Counted from the first letter of the stretch, positions 42,909 through 52,287 are shown. The stretch: 64,000 nucleotides of DNA from Selenomonadales bacterium (GCA_003150515.1 QALW01000021.1:1-64000), one strand, 5' to 3'. Notes: generated by a model from the letters alone, not told the origin. Numbers and translations: made by a program.

Positions 42909-42978
42909 ATTTAAAAGCTCCTTTTTATTAACGCAGTAAAATTACATTTTAATAAAAAATATAAAATAACTAATAAGA

Positions 42979-42999
42979 AACGGCGGGAAACCCGCCGTT
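42979..42999. terminator. terminator between the division cluster and MBL gene
   Basis: Perfect 9-bp stem AACGGCGGG (42979-42987) with CCCGCCGTT (42991-42999), loop AAA. T-rich in both flanks (TTTTAT on plus, TTCTTATTAG on minus). It ends the sepF/divIVA transcript. Confidence 0.75.
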
Positions 43000-43136
43000 T
43001 TATAAATTCAATATATCCTAAAAAAATACCGATGAATAAAAGCTCAAGCTCCGAAATTGCAGGCGCAGCCAAAAGCGTAATTGCCAGGAGCCGCGCAATA
43101 TTGCGCATACAAAATCAAACTGAGTGTAAAAAGCAA

Positions 43137-43550
43137 TTATGCGTCGTTATCCGCTTCTAAGATGGCAAGCTGGGCTTCCAATAAATATTTAATTCTATTT
43201 CTTATATTCTCTTCTTCCGCTCTTAGCGTATCGCAATGTTCAAGCTGCTCCCGCGCACGCTGCTCGGCGGCGCGCATTAATTCGGACGCACGCTGCTGAG
43301 CGCTTTTCAAAATACCGCTGCGCAATTCGCCTGCTTCAGCAAGAGCAAAATCTATGGCCTTTTCTTTGGCTTTCAATTCGGCAAGCTGTTTGGATAAGGC
43401 GTGCAGGCGGCCGTCCAAGCGTTCGTTTTCATTTTGCAGCATTTCTATGCGCCCATACAGCCTGTCCAGCTCTGCATCCACCTCAGAGACCGCATAGCCG
43501 TTCTTTTCTTTAGAAAATTCATCGCCTTGACGTTTGAAACCATTCTCCAC
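43137..43550 (-). CDS. DivIVA-domain coiled-coil protein
   Basis: A 137-residue protein with the short DivIVA-like start (FSKEKNGYAVSEVDAELDRLYGRIE) and a coiled coil over most of the rest, broken near 75-80. DivIVA proteins bind curved membrane at poles and septa. It is shorter than Bacillus DivIVA (164 aa), and the first residues are less well conserved, so septum targeting is inferred. It lies 17 bp after sepF in the conserved yggS-sepF-divIVA order. Confidence 0.85.
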   Translation of the reverse strand: MENGFKRQGDEFSKEKNGYAVSEVDAELDRLYGRIEMLQNENERLDGRLHALSKQLAELKAKEKAIDFALAEAGELRSGILKSAQQRASELMRAAEQRAREQLEHCDTLRAEEENIRNRIKYLLEAQLAILEADNDA

Positions 43551-43567
43551 GGCCTATCCCCTCAATT

Positions 43568-44188
43568 TCACTGCCTGTATCTGTCGTTCTCGTCCAGAAC
43601 TAAAAATCCATCCGTGCTGGGCTCCTGCTCCTTATCCCTTTCGGGCTTCTCAATTTTTGTATCGGTAGAAGTAAAGAGATATATGCCCTTGGAAATTTTA
43701 GTAACCTGAGCTTCCAAAGCGAAAGCCGCGCCGCTCATAAAATCCAGTATGCGCTGAGCTATTTCCTTTTCAATGGAATCCAGCTTTATGATTATCTGTT
43801 TATTCTGCTTAAGCTGCAGCACAAGCTCCTGAGATTCGGTATATGTAGCGGGCGAATGAATAAGCATAGTATGCGAATTTACGCCTCCCTGTATGGAAGA
43901 TAACCGGGAACGTTTCCGGCGCGCTTCAATAATATCGTCCGTCTGAGCATAATCATGAGTGTTCATGCTTATATCCTCCCTTTTGCTTTCCCTTCTGGCA
44001 TACCGCGAACTGCCCGACTGGCCGCTGCCGCCGCCCGAACGCGGATATCTGTTCTGAGTGACGGTAATGCCCTCTTCCTCTATATCCTCTTCCTCATCAT
44101 CTTCAAACGTATTATCGAAATCTTCATCATCCTCTTTGGATACTCCGATAATTTCCAGCATCTTATTTAATCCCTTGCCCATACTCAT
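43568..44188 (-). CDS. sepF: cell division protein SepF
   Basis: A 206-residue protein: a membrane-binding amphipathic N-terminus (MGKGLNKMLEIIGVSK), an acidic linker and a Gly/Ser/Arg-rich stretch, and the SepF core at about 110-175 (LVLQLKQNKQIIIKLDSIEKEIAQRILDFMSGAAFAL). SepF polymerises and tethers FtsZ to the membrane at the division site. The tail beyond the core is longer than in Bacillus (152 aa). Confidence 0.93.
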   Translation of the reverse strand: MSMGKGLNKMLEIIGVSKEDDEDFDNTFEDDEEEDIEEEGITVTQNRYPRSGGGSGQSGSSRYARRESKREDISMNTHDYAQTDDIIEARRKRSRLSSIQGGVNSHTMLIHSPATYTESQELVLQLKQNKQIIIKLDSIEKEIAQRILDFMSGAAFALEAQVTKISKGIYLFTSTDTKIEKPERDKEQEPSTDGFLVLDENDRYRQ

Positions 44189-44204
44189 ACGCTCCTATTA
44201 TTAA

Positions 44205-44891
44205 TTATTTTCTTTCTCCGAATAAAGCGCGCCCAGGACGTATCATATTGCTGCCCTCTAATATGGCTTCAATATAATCCTCGCTCATGCCCATGGAAAG
44301 AACGGCGTCTTTCAATCCCATATGCCTGCAAAAGGTTTCATACAGCTTATACATCTCGGCAAAACTAGCGCGCCGCTCATCCGATTGAGCCGCAATAGGC
44401 GCTACGGTCATAAGGCCGCTTAATCTGAGAGCCTTTAAGCCCGCAATACTGTCGCAGAATGCTTTCAGGGCCTCCGCTTCAGGAGGAACCCCTCCTTTGG
44501 AAAGCTCCCGGCCGATATTGATTTCTATAAGCACAGGCATAACTAATTCATGCTTAAGCGCCTGACGATTGATTTCCTGAGCCAAAGACAGCCTGTCCAC
44601 TGATTGTATCAGGCTAACTTTATCAATTATATATTTTACCTTATTACTCTGTAATTGTCCAATGAAAAATGCCTCTCCGGCGCTTGTTATATTTGGATAT
44701 TTTTCAATCAGCTCCTGCACCCTGTTTTCACCGTATGCCGGGATTCCCAGAGCAAGAGCTTCATTTATTTCCTGAGCAGGCCTGGTTTTGCTGGCCGCAA
44801 CTATTGTAATTTCATCCGCTCTTCTGCCCGCTTGACTGCATGCAAAAGCCACTTTTTCCTTAAGAACGTCTATATTCTGCTTCAGATTCAT
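44205..44891 (-). CDS. YggS-family PLP homeostasis protein
   Basis: A 228-residue TIM-barrel protein that binds pyridoxal phosphate through Lys35 (IVAASKTR). Further motifs are YGENRVQELIEKY, FIGQLQSNKVKYI and the C-terminal LSMGMSEDYIEAI. It balances free PLP and amino acid pools and has no proved enzyme activity. It lies 17 bp before sepF, the conserved ylmE-sepF order of Firmicutes. Confidence 0.95.
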   Translation of the reverse strand: MNLKQNIDVLKEKVAFACSQAGRRADEITIVAASKTRPAQEINEALALGIPAYGENRVQELIEKYPNITSAGEAFFIGQLQSNKVKYIIDKVSLIQSVDRLSLAQEINRQALKHELVMPVLIEINIGRELSKGGVPPEAEALKAFCDSIAGLKALRLSGLMTVAPIAAQSDERRASFAEMYKLYETFCRHMGLKDAVLSMGMSEDYIEAILEGSNMIRPGRALFGERK

Positions 44892-44942
44892 AAAAGCGTC
44901 ACTTCTTATTCGTAATTTTCTAAACTGCCTGCTTAATGCTGA

Positions 44943-46109
44943 TTATTTGCTGTATATAGCGCCGTTTAATGATAATCCGCCATCTTTAGCGGACACCAGA
45001 GTCTGATTGTCCTCCTCGGCCAGCCTGTTTATATATACGGCTTTCTTTTTGCCCTGAGAATCCAACACATAAACATACAGACCGTTTTCATCTTCTCTTA
45101 TAAAACCAGACGGTATTATAAAGCCCTGGCTGATAGGAGAATTTATGCTTATGCGCACTGAACGCATGCCCAGCGCGCGGCGCACATCATCCTCCCCGCT
45201 TATTTCAAAAACAATTATTTTGTCTCTCTCATTTATTATATCGTAAACCTGCGCTTTAAACGCCTGCTCAACTCCGGAAATATATATTTCAGCTTCCGAA
45301 CCGACGCTCAGAGCATCATTATCGCAAAGCGCGGCTATATAAAACCTTTCCGGCCGTATTATTTTGGCTACTTCGCCCTCCCGGCGGTTATTAACGGCAG
45401 TATTTTTGTTCAGGGATTGTTTTACCAGAGATGCGGTCAAACCGGACAATTTAGAAGCGCTCAGGCTCTCCTCCAGACCATCGGTAAACCAGGAAATATA
45501 TCCTTCGGCAGGTGCCAGCACCTTCTCCTGCCAGCCGCTTAAAGCCGCGGCGCGCTCCTTCTCATCCTCGTAAAGCAGAGCCACAGAATCGCTTGGGGAA
45601 AAATTATCGCGTATATACTGCTGCCTTTCTTCCATTAGACGTATAAGCTCTGAGTTTAATTCAAAATAGGATAAATCCCCATCCTCATAATCCTGAATGC
45701 TTTTAAGAGTTTTCTCTATATCCAAATCATATTGCACAAGCTCAGGCTTGTATATATCTTTTATCGTCTCATTTTCCTGAGCCGAAACTATGCTTTTTTG
45801 CAGTTCCCATAAATCCTTAACGGCCGAAACTACATATCCTTTTTTATAAAGGCTCGCCACCTCCTGCCCCTGGCTCACCATTTCGCCCTCAGCGGCCTGA
45901 TATATTAAACGGTCGTTCTCCGGAATGGATATAAGCTGCTCGTCATATATAATAACGGCGTCCCAAAGGCCCGACGAAGACATGCTGTCATATCTTATAT
46001 AGCTGACTGCCGGAGAGAATATCCAAAAACACAGTCCTCCGACTATGCATATAAATAAAATTATGAATATATAAAATCTAAGATTTACTTTATATGCTCT
46101 TGCGCTCAA
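44943..46109 (-). CDS. HlyD-like periplasmic adaptor protein
   Basis: A 388-residue protein with an N-terminal transmembrane helix (about 12-35) and an outer domain of the HlyD/biotinyl-lipoyl type, with EGEMVSQGQEVASLYKKGYVV near residue 80, a coiled-coil hairpin at about 95-170, and a beta-barrel with GSEAEIYISGVEQAF. Genes of this type precede yggS-sepF in many Clostridia and are annotated HlyD-family, but without a transporter partner. The function is unknown; a link to the division site is suggested by context only. Confidence 0.78.
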   Translation of the reverse strand: MSARAYKVNLRFYIFIILFICIVGGLCFWIFSPAVSYIRYDSMSSSGLWDAVIIYDEQLISIPENDRLIYQAAEGEMVSQGQEVASLYKKGYVVSAVKDLWELQKSIVSAQENETIKDIYKPELVQYDLDIEKTLKSIQDYEDGDLSYFELNSELIRLMEERQQYIRDNFSPSDSVALLYEDEKERAAALSGWQEKVLAPAEGYISWFTDGLEESLSASKLSGLTASLVKQSLNKNTAVNNRREGEVAKIIRPERFYIAALCDNDALSVGSEAEIYISGVEQAFKAQVYDIINERDKIIVFEISGEDDVRRALGMRSVRISINSPISQGFIIPSGFIREDENGLYVYVLDSQGKKKAVYINRLAEEDNQTLVSAKDGGLSLNGAIYSK

Positions 46110-46283
46110 TTTAACCTCTTAAATTCCAAATGCATGAATTTAACCGATAAAAAAATCATGAAAACTATCGGCGCATATTGATTTTGCTGCGGCTGATATA
46201 AAAACGACTGTCTATATTGGGCGGTTCATCTCAAACGGACAGCACGCACGCTTCTGCATATTGGCAACTGCATTATTTTATAT

Positions 46284-46312
46284 ATAATACTACAATTATT
46301 TTATTTATGCAA
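46284..46312 (-). promoter_or_regulatory. sigma-A-type promoter of the HlyD/yggS/sepF cluster
   Basis: On the minus strand TTGCAT (46307-46312), 17 bp, TATTAT (46284-46289), about 170 bp before the first ATG at 46109. The 315-bp spacer holds this promoter and the ppdK terminator and no gene. Confidence 0.65.
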
Positions 46313-46373
46313 TATAAAATTAATAACCCCTTAATAAAAATTAAAAGGCCCGCCGCTATACACTTTACTAAAA

Positions 46374-46410
46374 TAAAAAAACCGCCGCGTTCGGATATTG
46401 AACGCGGCGG
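46374..46410 (-). terminator. terminator of ppdK
   Basis: Perfect 11-bp GC-rich stem (46382-46392 with 46400-46410) followed on the minus strand by TTTTTTTATTTT. It begins 14 bp after the ppdK stop. Confidence 0.9.
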
Positions 46411-46424
46411 CAATAATACTGTTT

Positions 46425-49061
46425 TTATTTCTTAGCGCGAAGCTCGGCAATTCTGGCCTGAGCGGCGGCAAGACGGGCTATCGGAACCCTGAAAGGCGAG
46501 CAGGAAACGTAATTGAGACCAGTCTCATAGCAGAATTTAACTGTGGACGGATCTCCTCCATGCTCTCCGCAGATGCCCAGCTTAATTTCGGGACGAGTCT
46601 TGCGTCCAAGCTCGGCAGCCATTTTCACCAGCTTGCCCACGCCGTGCTGATCCAAACGGGCAAAAGGATCGAATTCATAAATCTTCTTGGCATAATAATC
46701 ATCCAGGAATTTGCCGGCGTCGTCGCGGCTGAAGCCGAAAGTCATCTGGGTGAGATCGTTCGTGCCGAAGGAGAAGAATTCTGCCTCCTGAGCAATTTCG
46801 TCGGCCAGAAGAGCCGCGCGGGGAATTTCAATCATGGTGCCCACCATAATTTTAAGCTGAACGCCCTTTTCCTCCATAACCTTCTGAGCGGTGGCTATAA
46901 CTACGTCTTTAACGTATTTAAGCTCCTTAACTTCGCCCACCAGAGGAATCATAATTTCAGGAACTATGCTCTTTCCTGTGGCCTGGCTAACCTCTATGGC
47001 CGCTTCTACAACCGCGCGAGTCTGCATTTCGGCAATTTCAGGATAGGTAACGGCCAAACGGCAGCCGCGGTGTCCAAGCATGGGATTAAATTCATGCAGA
47101 GAATCAATGGTAGCCTTGAGCTCATCATAGGAAAGCCCCATTTCCTTAGCAAGAGCTTCTATATCCTCTTTTTCAGTGGGCAGGAATTCATGCAGCGGGG
47201 GATCCAGGAAGCGAATGGTAACAGGACGCTCCTGCATGGCCTCATATATGCCCTTGAAATCCTGCTTCTGGAAAGGCAGCAATTTATCAAGCGCGGCTCT
47301 GCGCTGAGCCTCCGTCTTGCTGACTATCATTTCACGCATAGCGGGAATTCTGTCCTCGTCAAAGAACATATGCTCTGTGCGGCAAAGGCCTATGCCTTCA
47401 GCGCCGAATTCAACAGCCTTGAGCGCGTCGCGGGGAGTATCGGCGTTTGTACGCACTTTCATAGTGCGGATACTGTCCGCCCAGCCCATGATTGTGCCGA
47501 AATCGCCTGAAACGCTGGCGTCAACCGTGGGAATCGCCTCGCCGTAAACATTACCCGTGCTTCCGTCTAAAGAGATATAATCTCCCTCATGATACTTCTT
47601 TCCGCCAACGCTGAAAGAACCGGCGGCTTCATCAATAACGATATCTCCGCATCCGGCCACGCAGCAGGTGCCCATTCCGCGGGCCACAACCGCAGCGTGA
47701 GAAGTCATTCCTCCGCGAACGGTCAGAATGCCCTGGGAGGCATACATGCCCTCGATATCTTCCGGGCTGGTCTCCAATCTAACCAGCACTACCTTATTGC
47801 CAGCCTTGGCGGCGGCAATGGCGGCGTCGGCAGTAAAGCAAACCTGGCCGCAGGCGGCGCCCGGCGAAGCAGGCAGGCCTTTCGCTATAGGCTGAGCCTT
47901 TTTAAGGGCCGCAGCTTCAAACTGAGGATGAAGCAGCGCATCCAACTGCTTGGGATCAATATTCATAACCGCGTCTTCCTTGCTTATCATGCCTTCGTTC
48001 ACAAGGTCAACTGCAATCTTTATAGCGGCGGCGGCAGTACGCTTGCCGTTACGGGTTTGCAGCATATAAAGCTTGCCCTTTTCAATGGTAAACTCCATAT
48101 CCTGCATGTCGCGGTAATGCTTTTCCAAAGTTTCGGCTATCTGCGCAAACTGATTATACACAGCCTCATTTGTATTTTTCAGCTCGCTTATAGGCTGAGG
48201 AGTGCGGATACCGGCAACGACGTCCTCGCCCTGCGCATTCATAAGATATTCGCCGTAAAGCTTGCGCTCGCCGGTGGAGGGATTGCGGGTGAAAGCCACG
48301 CCCGTGCCCGAATCATTGCCCATATTGCCGAATACCATGGCCTGTACGTTTACGGCCGTTCCCCAATCGCCGGGGATATCGTTCATACGGCGGTAAACAA
48401 TAGCGCGGGGATTATCCCAGGAACGGAATACGGCTTTAACCGCTTCAAGCATCTGCTCCTTGGGCTCCTGCGGGAAAGCCTGTCCCTTATTTTCAAGATA
48501 AATAGCTTTGTATTCCTCACAAATTGCCTTTAAATCCTCGGCAGTAAGGTCGGTATCAAAGCGGTAGCCTTTTTCCTGCTTAACTCTGTCCAGCACATGC
48601 TCAAACTTCATGCGGTCAATTTCCATAACCACGTCTGAAAACATGGTGATAAATCTGCGGTAGCTGTCATAAGCAAAACGCTCGTTATTGGTCAGCCTGG
48701 CCAATCCAACAACCGTTTTGTCGTTAAGCCCCAGGTTAAGGATTGTATCCATCATGCCGGGCATGGAAGCGCGCGCGCCCGAACGAACGGAAACCAGGAA
48801 AGGATTGCTCACATCTCCGAATTTCTTTCCGCATATTTCTTCAGTTTTGGCCAGAGCCTCTTCAATCTGGGCTACAATATCATCCGATATGCGCTTGCCG
48901 TCCTCATAGTATTTGGTGCAGGCTTCAGTAGTAACAGTAAAGCCCTGAGGCACAGGCAGCCCCAGCCCTGTCATCTCGGCAAGGTTTGCGCCTTTGCCGC
49001 CCAGGAGATTGCGCATGCTCGCGTCTCCTTCGCTGAAAAGGTAAACATACTTTTTGCTCAT
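46425..49061 (-). CDS. ppdK: pyruvate phosphate dikinase
   Basis: An 878-residue enzyme that interconverts pyruvate, ATP and phosphate with PEP, AMP and pyrophosphate. Domains in order: ATP-grasp (GGKGANLAEMTGLGLPVPQGF at the start), the swivelling phosphohistidine domain with GGMTSHAAVVARGMG near 456, and the C-terminal PEP/pyruvate TIM barrel ending in LGICGEHGGDPSTVKFC. In anaerobes it often replaces pyruvate kinase or works with it to save energy. Full length. It has a long leader with two promoter candidates (listed). Confidence 0.97.
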   Translation of the reverse strand: MSKKYVYLFSEGDASMRNLLGGKGANLAEMTGLGLPVPQGFTVTTEACTKYYEDGKRISDDIVAQIEEALAKTEEICGKKFGDVSNPFLVSVRSGARASMPGMMDTILNLGLNDKTVVGLARLTNNERFAYDSYRRFITMFSDVVMEIDRMKFEHVLDRVKQEKGYRFDTDLTAEDLKAICEEYKAIYLENKGQAFPQEPKEQMLEAVKAVFRSWDNPRAIVYRRMNDIPGDWGTAVNVQAMVFGNMGNDSGTGVAFTRNPSTGERKLYGEYLMNAQGEDVVAGIRTPQPISELKNTNEAVYNQFAQIAETLEKHYRDMQDMEFTIEKGKLYMLQTRNGKRTAAAAIKIAVDLVNEGMISKEDAVMNIDPKQLDALLHPQFEAAALKKAQPIAKGLPASPGAACGQVCFTADAAIAAAKAGNKVVLVRLETSPEDIEGMYASQGILTVRGGMTSHAAVVARGMGTCCVAGCGDIVIDEAAGSFSVGGKKYHEGDYISLDGSTGNVYGEAIPTVDASVSGDFGTIMGWADSIRTMKVRTNADTPRDALKAVEFGAEGIGLCRTEHMFFDEDRIPAMREMIVSKTEAQRRAALDKLLPFQKQDFKGIYEAMQERPVTIRFLDPPLHEFLPTEKEDIEALAKEMGLSYDELKATIDSLHEFNPMLGHRGCRLAVTYPEIAEMQTRAVVEAAIEVSQATGKSIVPEIMIPLVGEVKELKYVKDVVIATAQKVMEEKGVQLKIMVGTMIEIPRAALLADEIAQEAEFFSFGTNDLTQMTFGFSRDDAGKFLDDYYAKKIYEFDPFARLDQHGVGKLVKMAAELGRKTRPEIKLGICGEHGGDPSTVKFCYETGLNYVSCSPFRVPIARLAAAQARIAELRAKK

Positions 49062-49265
49062 TAACAGTATTCCTCCTAATTAAAATTTAAAAGCAGTTAT
49101 AACTGCCTTATGACATTTTTATGCCGGCTTATTAGCCTTAAAAGGCAAGGCTTCCGGCCAGCCTTTAAAGCACCTAGGGTATAATAATACAATTAACAAA
49201 AAAACACAACTATATTTTGCGCCTTTCGGGCTTAAAATAATAAGATAATGAATAAATTCCTGCAA
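49062..49265 (-). promoter_or_regulatory. ppdK promoter region and structured leader
   Basis: Two sigma-A-type candidates on the minus strand: TTGCAG (49260-49265), 17 bp, TATTAT (49237-49242); and TTGTGT (49204-49209), 17 bp, TATTAT (49181-49186). The leader of 115-170 nt contains a GCCGG...CCGGC hairpin (about 49123-49160) and a GCAGTTATAACTGC palindrome about 20 nt before the AGGAGG site. The rest of the 371-bp spacer to recO shows a long-loop GC-rich inverted repeat (about 49299-49343). Confidence 0.55.
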
Positions 49266-49432
49266 AATTAATAGAATTTTTAAAATTGACAAGACAACGC
49301 GCGGCGGGAATAATGCTTTTTTAAATAAAAACCCCGCCGCGCAGACTTAAAATTCTTTTATTTTTAATACGAAAAATATTTTCGAACATGCACGCTTTAT
49401 TTACGCCGTCTCTTTCCCGGACGGTTTTTTAT

Positions 49433-50158
49433 TCATTTTATAAAATACTCGGCGCTTTTAAACTGATGCTCAAAACAGAGCTGCATATGGCGTATAAGCA
49501 GAATATATGCGTTATCTATAACTCCCTGCTCAGCCTGAGATATAAAGCTCTCGCTTTCAGAATAAACGCAGCCCTCAATAAAATCGGCAGTTCCGCTCTC
49601 CAGCCTGATTAATCCAGCGGCGCCTGCCGTTTGGGAACATTCTGGGCATATTCCTCCTTCTCCCGGTAAAAAATAACCGGCCTTCTCGCCGCAGTTTACG
49701 CAATATTCAATTTCAGGCATATAACCGCTGATTTTTAACAGCCGGGCGATAAAAACGAGCAATACCGCCTTAGGCTGCTCCTTCAGCTCGCAAAGGGTAA
49801 AAAGACAGCCTCTGAGAAGTTCGAAAAGTTCAGTCTGAGGCTGCTGAATCCCCGCATAAGAAGCCATCTCCAGCATAGCTGAAGCCGCGCACATATGCTC
49901 TAAGCTTTCTCTGAGAGCATAGAAGCTGTCCTTTAATACGCAGCCGGTCAAAGCATAGCGTCCGTTTTTATTGCTCAGCATATAATTGCCGTATGTAAAA
50001 AGCTCCGCGGCATAGCGGAGCTTGGCGTTTTGCCTGCGCACTCCTTTGGCCGAAACGCTTATAATTCCGCAGTCTGGAGTAAGCAACGTAAGCATTCTAT
50101 CCGCATCCTTATAATCCGCATATCTGAGCACGATACCTTCGCATTTTAACTCGCCCAT
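49433..50158 (-). CDS. recO: DNA repair protein RecO
   Basis: A 241-residue recombination mediator. An N-terminal OB fold (CEGIVLRYADYKDADRMLTLLTPDCG) is followed by a helical domain and a zinc finger with C153, C156, C171 and C174. With RecF and RecR it loads RecA on SSB-coated single strands. It is 52 bp downstream of yqzL in the era-yqzL-recO order. Confidence 0.95.
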   Translation of the reverse strand: MGELKCEGIVLRYADYKDADRMLTLLTPDCGIISVSAKGVRRQNAKLRYAAELFTYGNYMLSNKNGRYALTGCVLKDSFYALRESLEHMCAASAMLEMASYAGIQQPQTELFELLRGCLFTLCELKEQPKAVLLVFIARLLKISGYMPEIEYCVNCGEKAGYFLPGEGGICPECSQTAGAAGLIRLESGTADFIEGCVYSESESFISQAEQGVIDNAYILLIRHMQLCFEHQFKSAEYFIK

Positions 50159-50210
50159 TCAGCTCCGCATTCCTTTCCCCGCTAATCCGGGCACGCGCAG
50201 CCCTGCCCGT

Positions 50211-50327
50211 CTATTTTTCTCTATCCCGTTCTCTTCTTTCCCTCAGCGCAGCGCGCGTATTTAAATATAACGGATCGCCCGTTTTCATGAAAAGCTCCCA
50301 AAGCGCGTCGTCTACCTGTTTATTCAT
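50211..50327 (-). CDS. yqzL: YqzL-family small protein, 38 residues
   Basis: A short gene from ATG 50327 (AAGGAGGAAGAG upstream) to TAG 50211. The product starts MNKQVDDALWELFMKTGD and continues PLYLNTRAALRERRER. The WELFMKTGD pattern and the site between era and recO match the YqzL family, whose function is unknown. Easily missed because of its size. Confidence 0.8.
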   Translation of the reverse strand: MNKQVDDALWELFMKTGDPLYLNTRAALRERRERDREK

Positions 50328-50410
50328 AGCCTCTTCCTCCTTATATTTATAGTTTGCTCTATAAACAAAGGAATATAAGCTTATAAATTATGGTAACAGG
50401 CGCAATAAAG

Positions 50411-51313
50411 CTATCTGCCCCAATATCCAAGCTGCTTTAAAACGCTCTGGGAATTGCGCCAATCCTTTTGCACTTTAACAAACAATTCAAGATAAATCCG
50501 GCATTGAAAAAGCTCTTCCAATTCAATTCGGGCTTCAGCGCCTATTTGCTTAAGCATGGAGCCGTTTTTTCCTATTATTATTCCTTTATGCGAATCCCTT
50601 TCGCACATAATATTAGCCATAATGTAGGTCACGCCGTTAGAGCGCTGCTGCATTTTCTCTATTTCCACGCCCGTGCCGTGAGGCACCTCTTCTTTAAGCA
50701 GCAGAAGCATTCTCTCTCTTATAACCTCTGAAACAAGAAATTTTTCAGGAGAGTCGCTTACTATATCGTCAGGAAAAAACGCCGGCCCGTCGGGCATGGC
50801 CTGAACGACAGCCGATAAGAGCTCATCCAAGCTGTCATCCTTAAGAGCGCTGAGCTCAAAAACTTTTTTTATTGCGCCCGAATGGACGCATTCCAGCGCC
50901 TTGAATTTAAGCTTTTCAATTTCATCAGCCTGGGCCGCGTCCGTTTTATTAATTACCAGGAAAACCGGACATTCGGCCTTGCAAAGCCCCTGCATCATTT
51001 CTTTATCCATAGGGCCGAAAAATTCGTCGGCGGCCAGCATGGCTATAATGCAGTCCACCCCGTCCATGGAATTCCTTTGCTCTTTCATCATAAATTCGCC
51101 CAGCTTATTCTTGGGCTTATGTATGCCCGGAGTATCCAAAAATACAATCTGATATTCCGGTTCTGTAAGAATTCCTTTTATAAGATTCCGTGTAGTCTGG
51201 CTCCGGGGAGTGACTATGGCAATTTTCTGCCTCAGCAGCCTGTTAAGCAGGGTTGATTTGCCCACGTTCGGCCTGCCTATAATTGCGGCAAATCCTGATT
51301 TATGCATATCCAT
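50411..51313 (-). CDS. era: GTPase Era
   Basis: A 300-residue GTPase that binds the 3' end of 16S rRNA during 30S assembly. G1 GRPNVGKS is at 13-20, G3 DTPGIHKPK near 60, G4 NKTD near 122. The C-terminal KH domain carries IIGKNGSMLKQIGAEAR. It lies 6 bp after the stop of the PfkB gene upstream reading, but its strand-mate order with yqzL and recO is the conserved one. Confidence 0.97.
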   Translation of the reverse strand: MDMHKSGFAAIIGRPNVGKSTLLNRLLRQKIAIVTPRSQTTRNLIKGILTEPEYQIVFLDTPGIHKPKNKLGEFMMKEQRNSMDGVDCIIAMLAADEFFGPMDKEMMQGLCKAECPVFLVINKTDAAQADEIEKLKFKALECVHSGAIKKVFELSALKDDSLDELLSAVVQAMPDGPAFFPDDIVSDSPEKFLVSEVIRERMLLLLKEEVPHGTGVEIEKMQQRSNGVTYIMANIMCERDSHKGIIIGKNGSMLKQIGAEARIELEELFQCRIYLELFVKVQKDWRNSQSVLKQLGYWGR

Positions 51314-51318
51314 TTTCT

Positions 51319-52248
51319 TTAAATCTCCATTTCTTTAAGCTCCACTCTGGGGAGCATGCGCTCAAAATCTTCTTTCAGCATGGGCGTTGTGCCTTCAGTC
51401 AGCACGCAGGCCGTTGCGGCGGCGACTCCCTGAATAAAAAGCCGTTCCAGATCCAGCCCGTCGCTTATTCCCTTAACGCAGCCGGCAACCATAGCGTCCC
51501 CGGCGCCTACCGTGGATTTTACGCGCACCTGCACGGGCGGCGCGTAAAACGCCTTTAAGCCGTCTGTAATAAGCGCGCCCTGCTGGCCCATTGAAACGCA
51601 TACGATATTAACTCCCCGGCGCACCAATTCGAGGGCGGCGTCCAAATGATCCCGGGGAGTGGAAAGCTCCTTTTTAGCAAAAATGGATAATTCGTAGCTG
51701 TTAGGCTTAACCATATACGGTTTTAATTCCAGGCCCGCCTCAAACGCGGCGCCGCTGGCGTCAAGAACGCATTTGGTTTCGCCGCATTTCTGCATAAGCG
51801 CCGCATAATACGATTGTTCGCATCCCGGCGGCAGACTGCCTGAAAATACCGCCAGATTACATTGAGCGGCCCAGCGTTCCACCAGCGCCTCCAATTCGCG
51901 TTTTTTATCCTCGCCGGCAAAGCGGCCGCTTTCGTTAAATTCGGTCATTATTCCGCTTTCAATGTCAATTGCTTTTATATTGGTGCGGATTTCCCCCGGC
52001 GAATATATGAATTCATACGGAACCCCCTCCTGCGTCAGAAACTGAGTAAGAATGTCTCCGTTGCTCTCGTAATTAAAACCGGTGCAAAAAGCCTGTCCGC
52101 CCAAACGGTTGAGAGTTACGGCTACGTTTATGCCCTTGCCGCTGGGATTAAACATGCTGTCCACTATTTTATTATACTGCCCCATAACAATTCCGTTGAT
52201 GGTTATGGTTTTATCAATGCAGGGATTGGCGCATACAGTAAGTATCAT
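51319..52248 (-). CDS. 1-phosphofructokinase-type sugar kinase (PfkB family)
   Basis: A 309-residue ribokinase-fold enzyme closest to FruK/tagatose-6-phosphate kinase: VCANPCIDKTI at the N-terminus, NPSGKGINVAVTLNRLGG near 35-51, and the catalytic Asp251 in GAGDAMVAG. It uses ATP to phosphorylate fructose-1-phosphate or a related sugar phosphate. The ATG at 52248 is preferred because AGGTTT-type purines and GGAGG lie before it; the frame extends 8 codons more. No fructose PTS or fruR gene is nearby, so the substrate is uncertain. Confidence 0.9.
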   Translation of the reverse strand: MILTVCANPCIDKTITINGIVMGQYNKIVDSMFNPSGKGINVAVTLNRLGGQAFCTGFNYESNGDILTQFLTQEGVPYEFIYSPGEIRTNIKAIDIESGIMTEFNESGRFAGEDKKRELEALVERWAAQCNLAVFSGSLPPGCEQSYYAALMQKCGETKCVLDASGAAFEAGLELKPYMVKPNSYELSIFAKKELSTPRDHLDAALELVRRGVNIVCVSMGQQGALITDGLKAFYAPPVQVRVKSTVGAGDAMVAGCVKGISDGLDLERLFIQGVAAATACVLTEGTTPMLKEDFERMLPRVELKEMEI

Positions 52249-52287
52249 AATTAAAAACCTCCAGCCGGGCAAACGCCTTTTTAAGTA

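Noticed and set aside
43032..43160. Short plus-strand frame between the MBL and DivIVA genes
   Set aside because: No ribosome site, lies just beyond a terminator, and overlaps the end of the divIVA-like gene.
46398..47510. 370-codon plus-strand frame opposite ppdK
   Set aside because: Antisense to the well-recognised PEP-binding domain of ppdK; composition is a shadow of its codon bias.
47589..48533. 314-codon plus-strand frame opposite ppdK
   Set aside because: Antisense shadow of the ATP-grasp and phosphohistidine parts of ppdK; no ribosome site.
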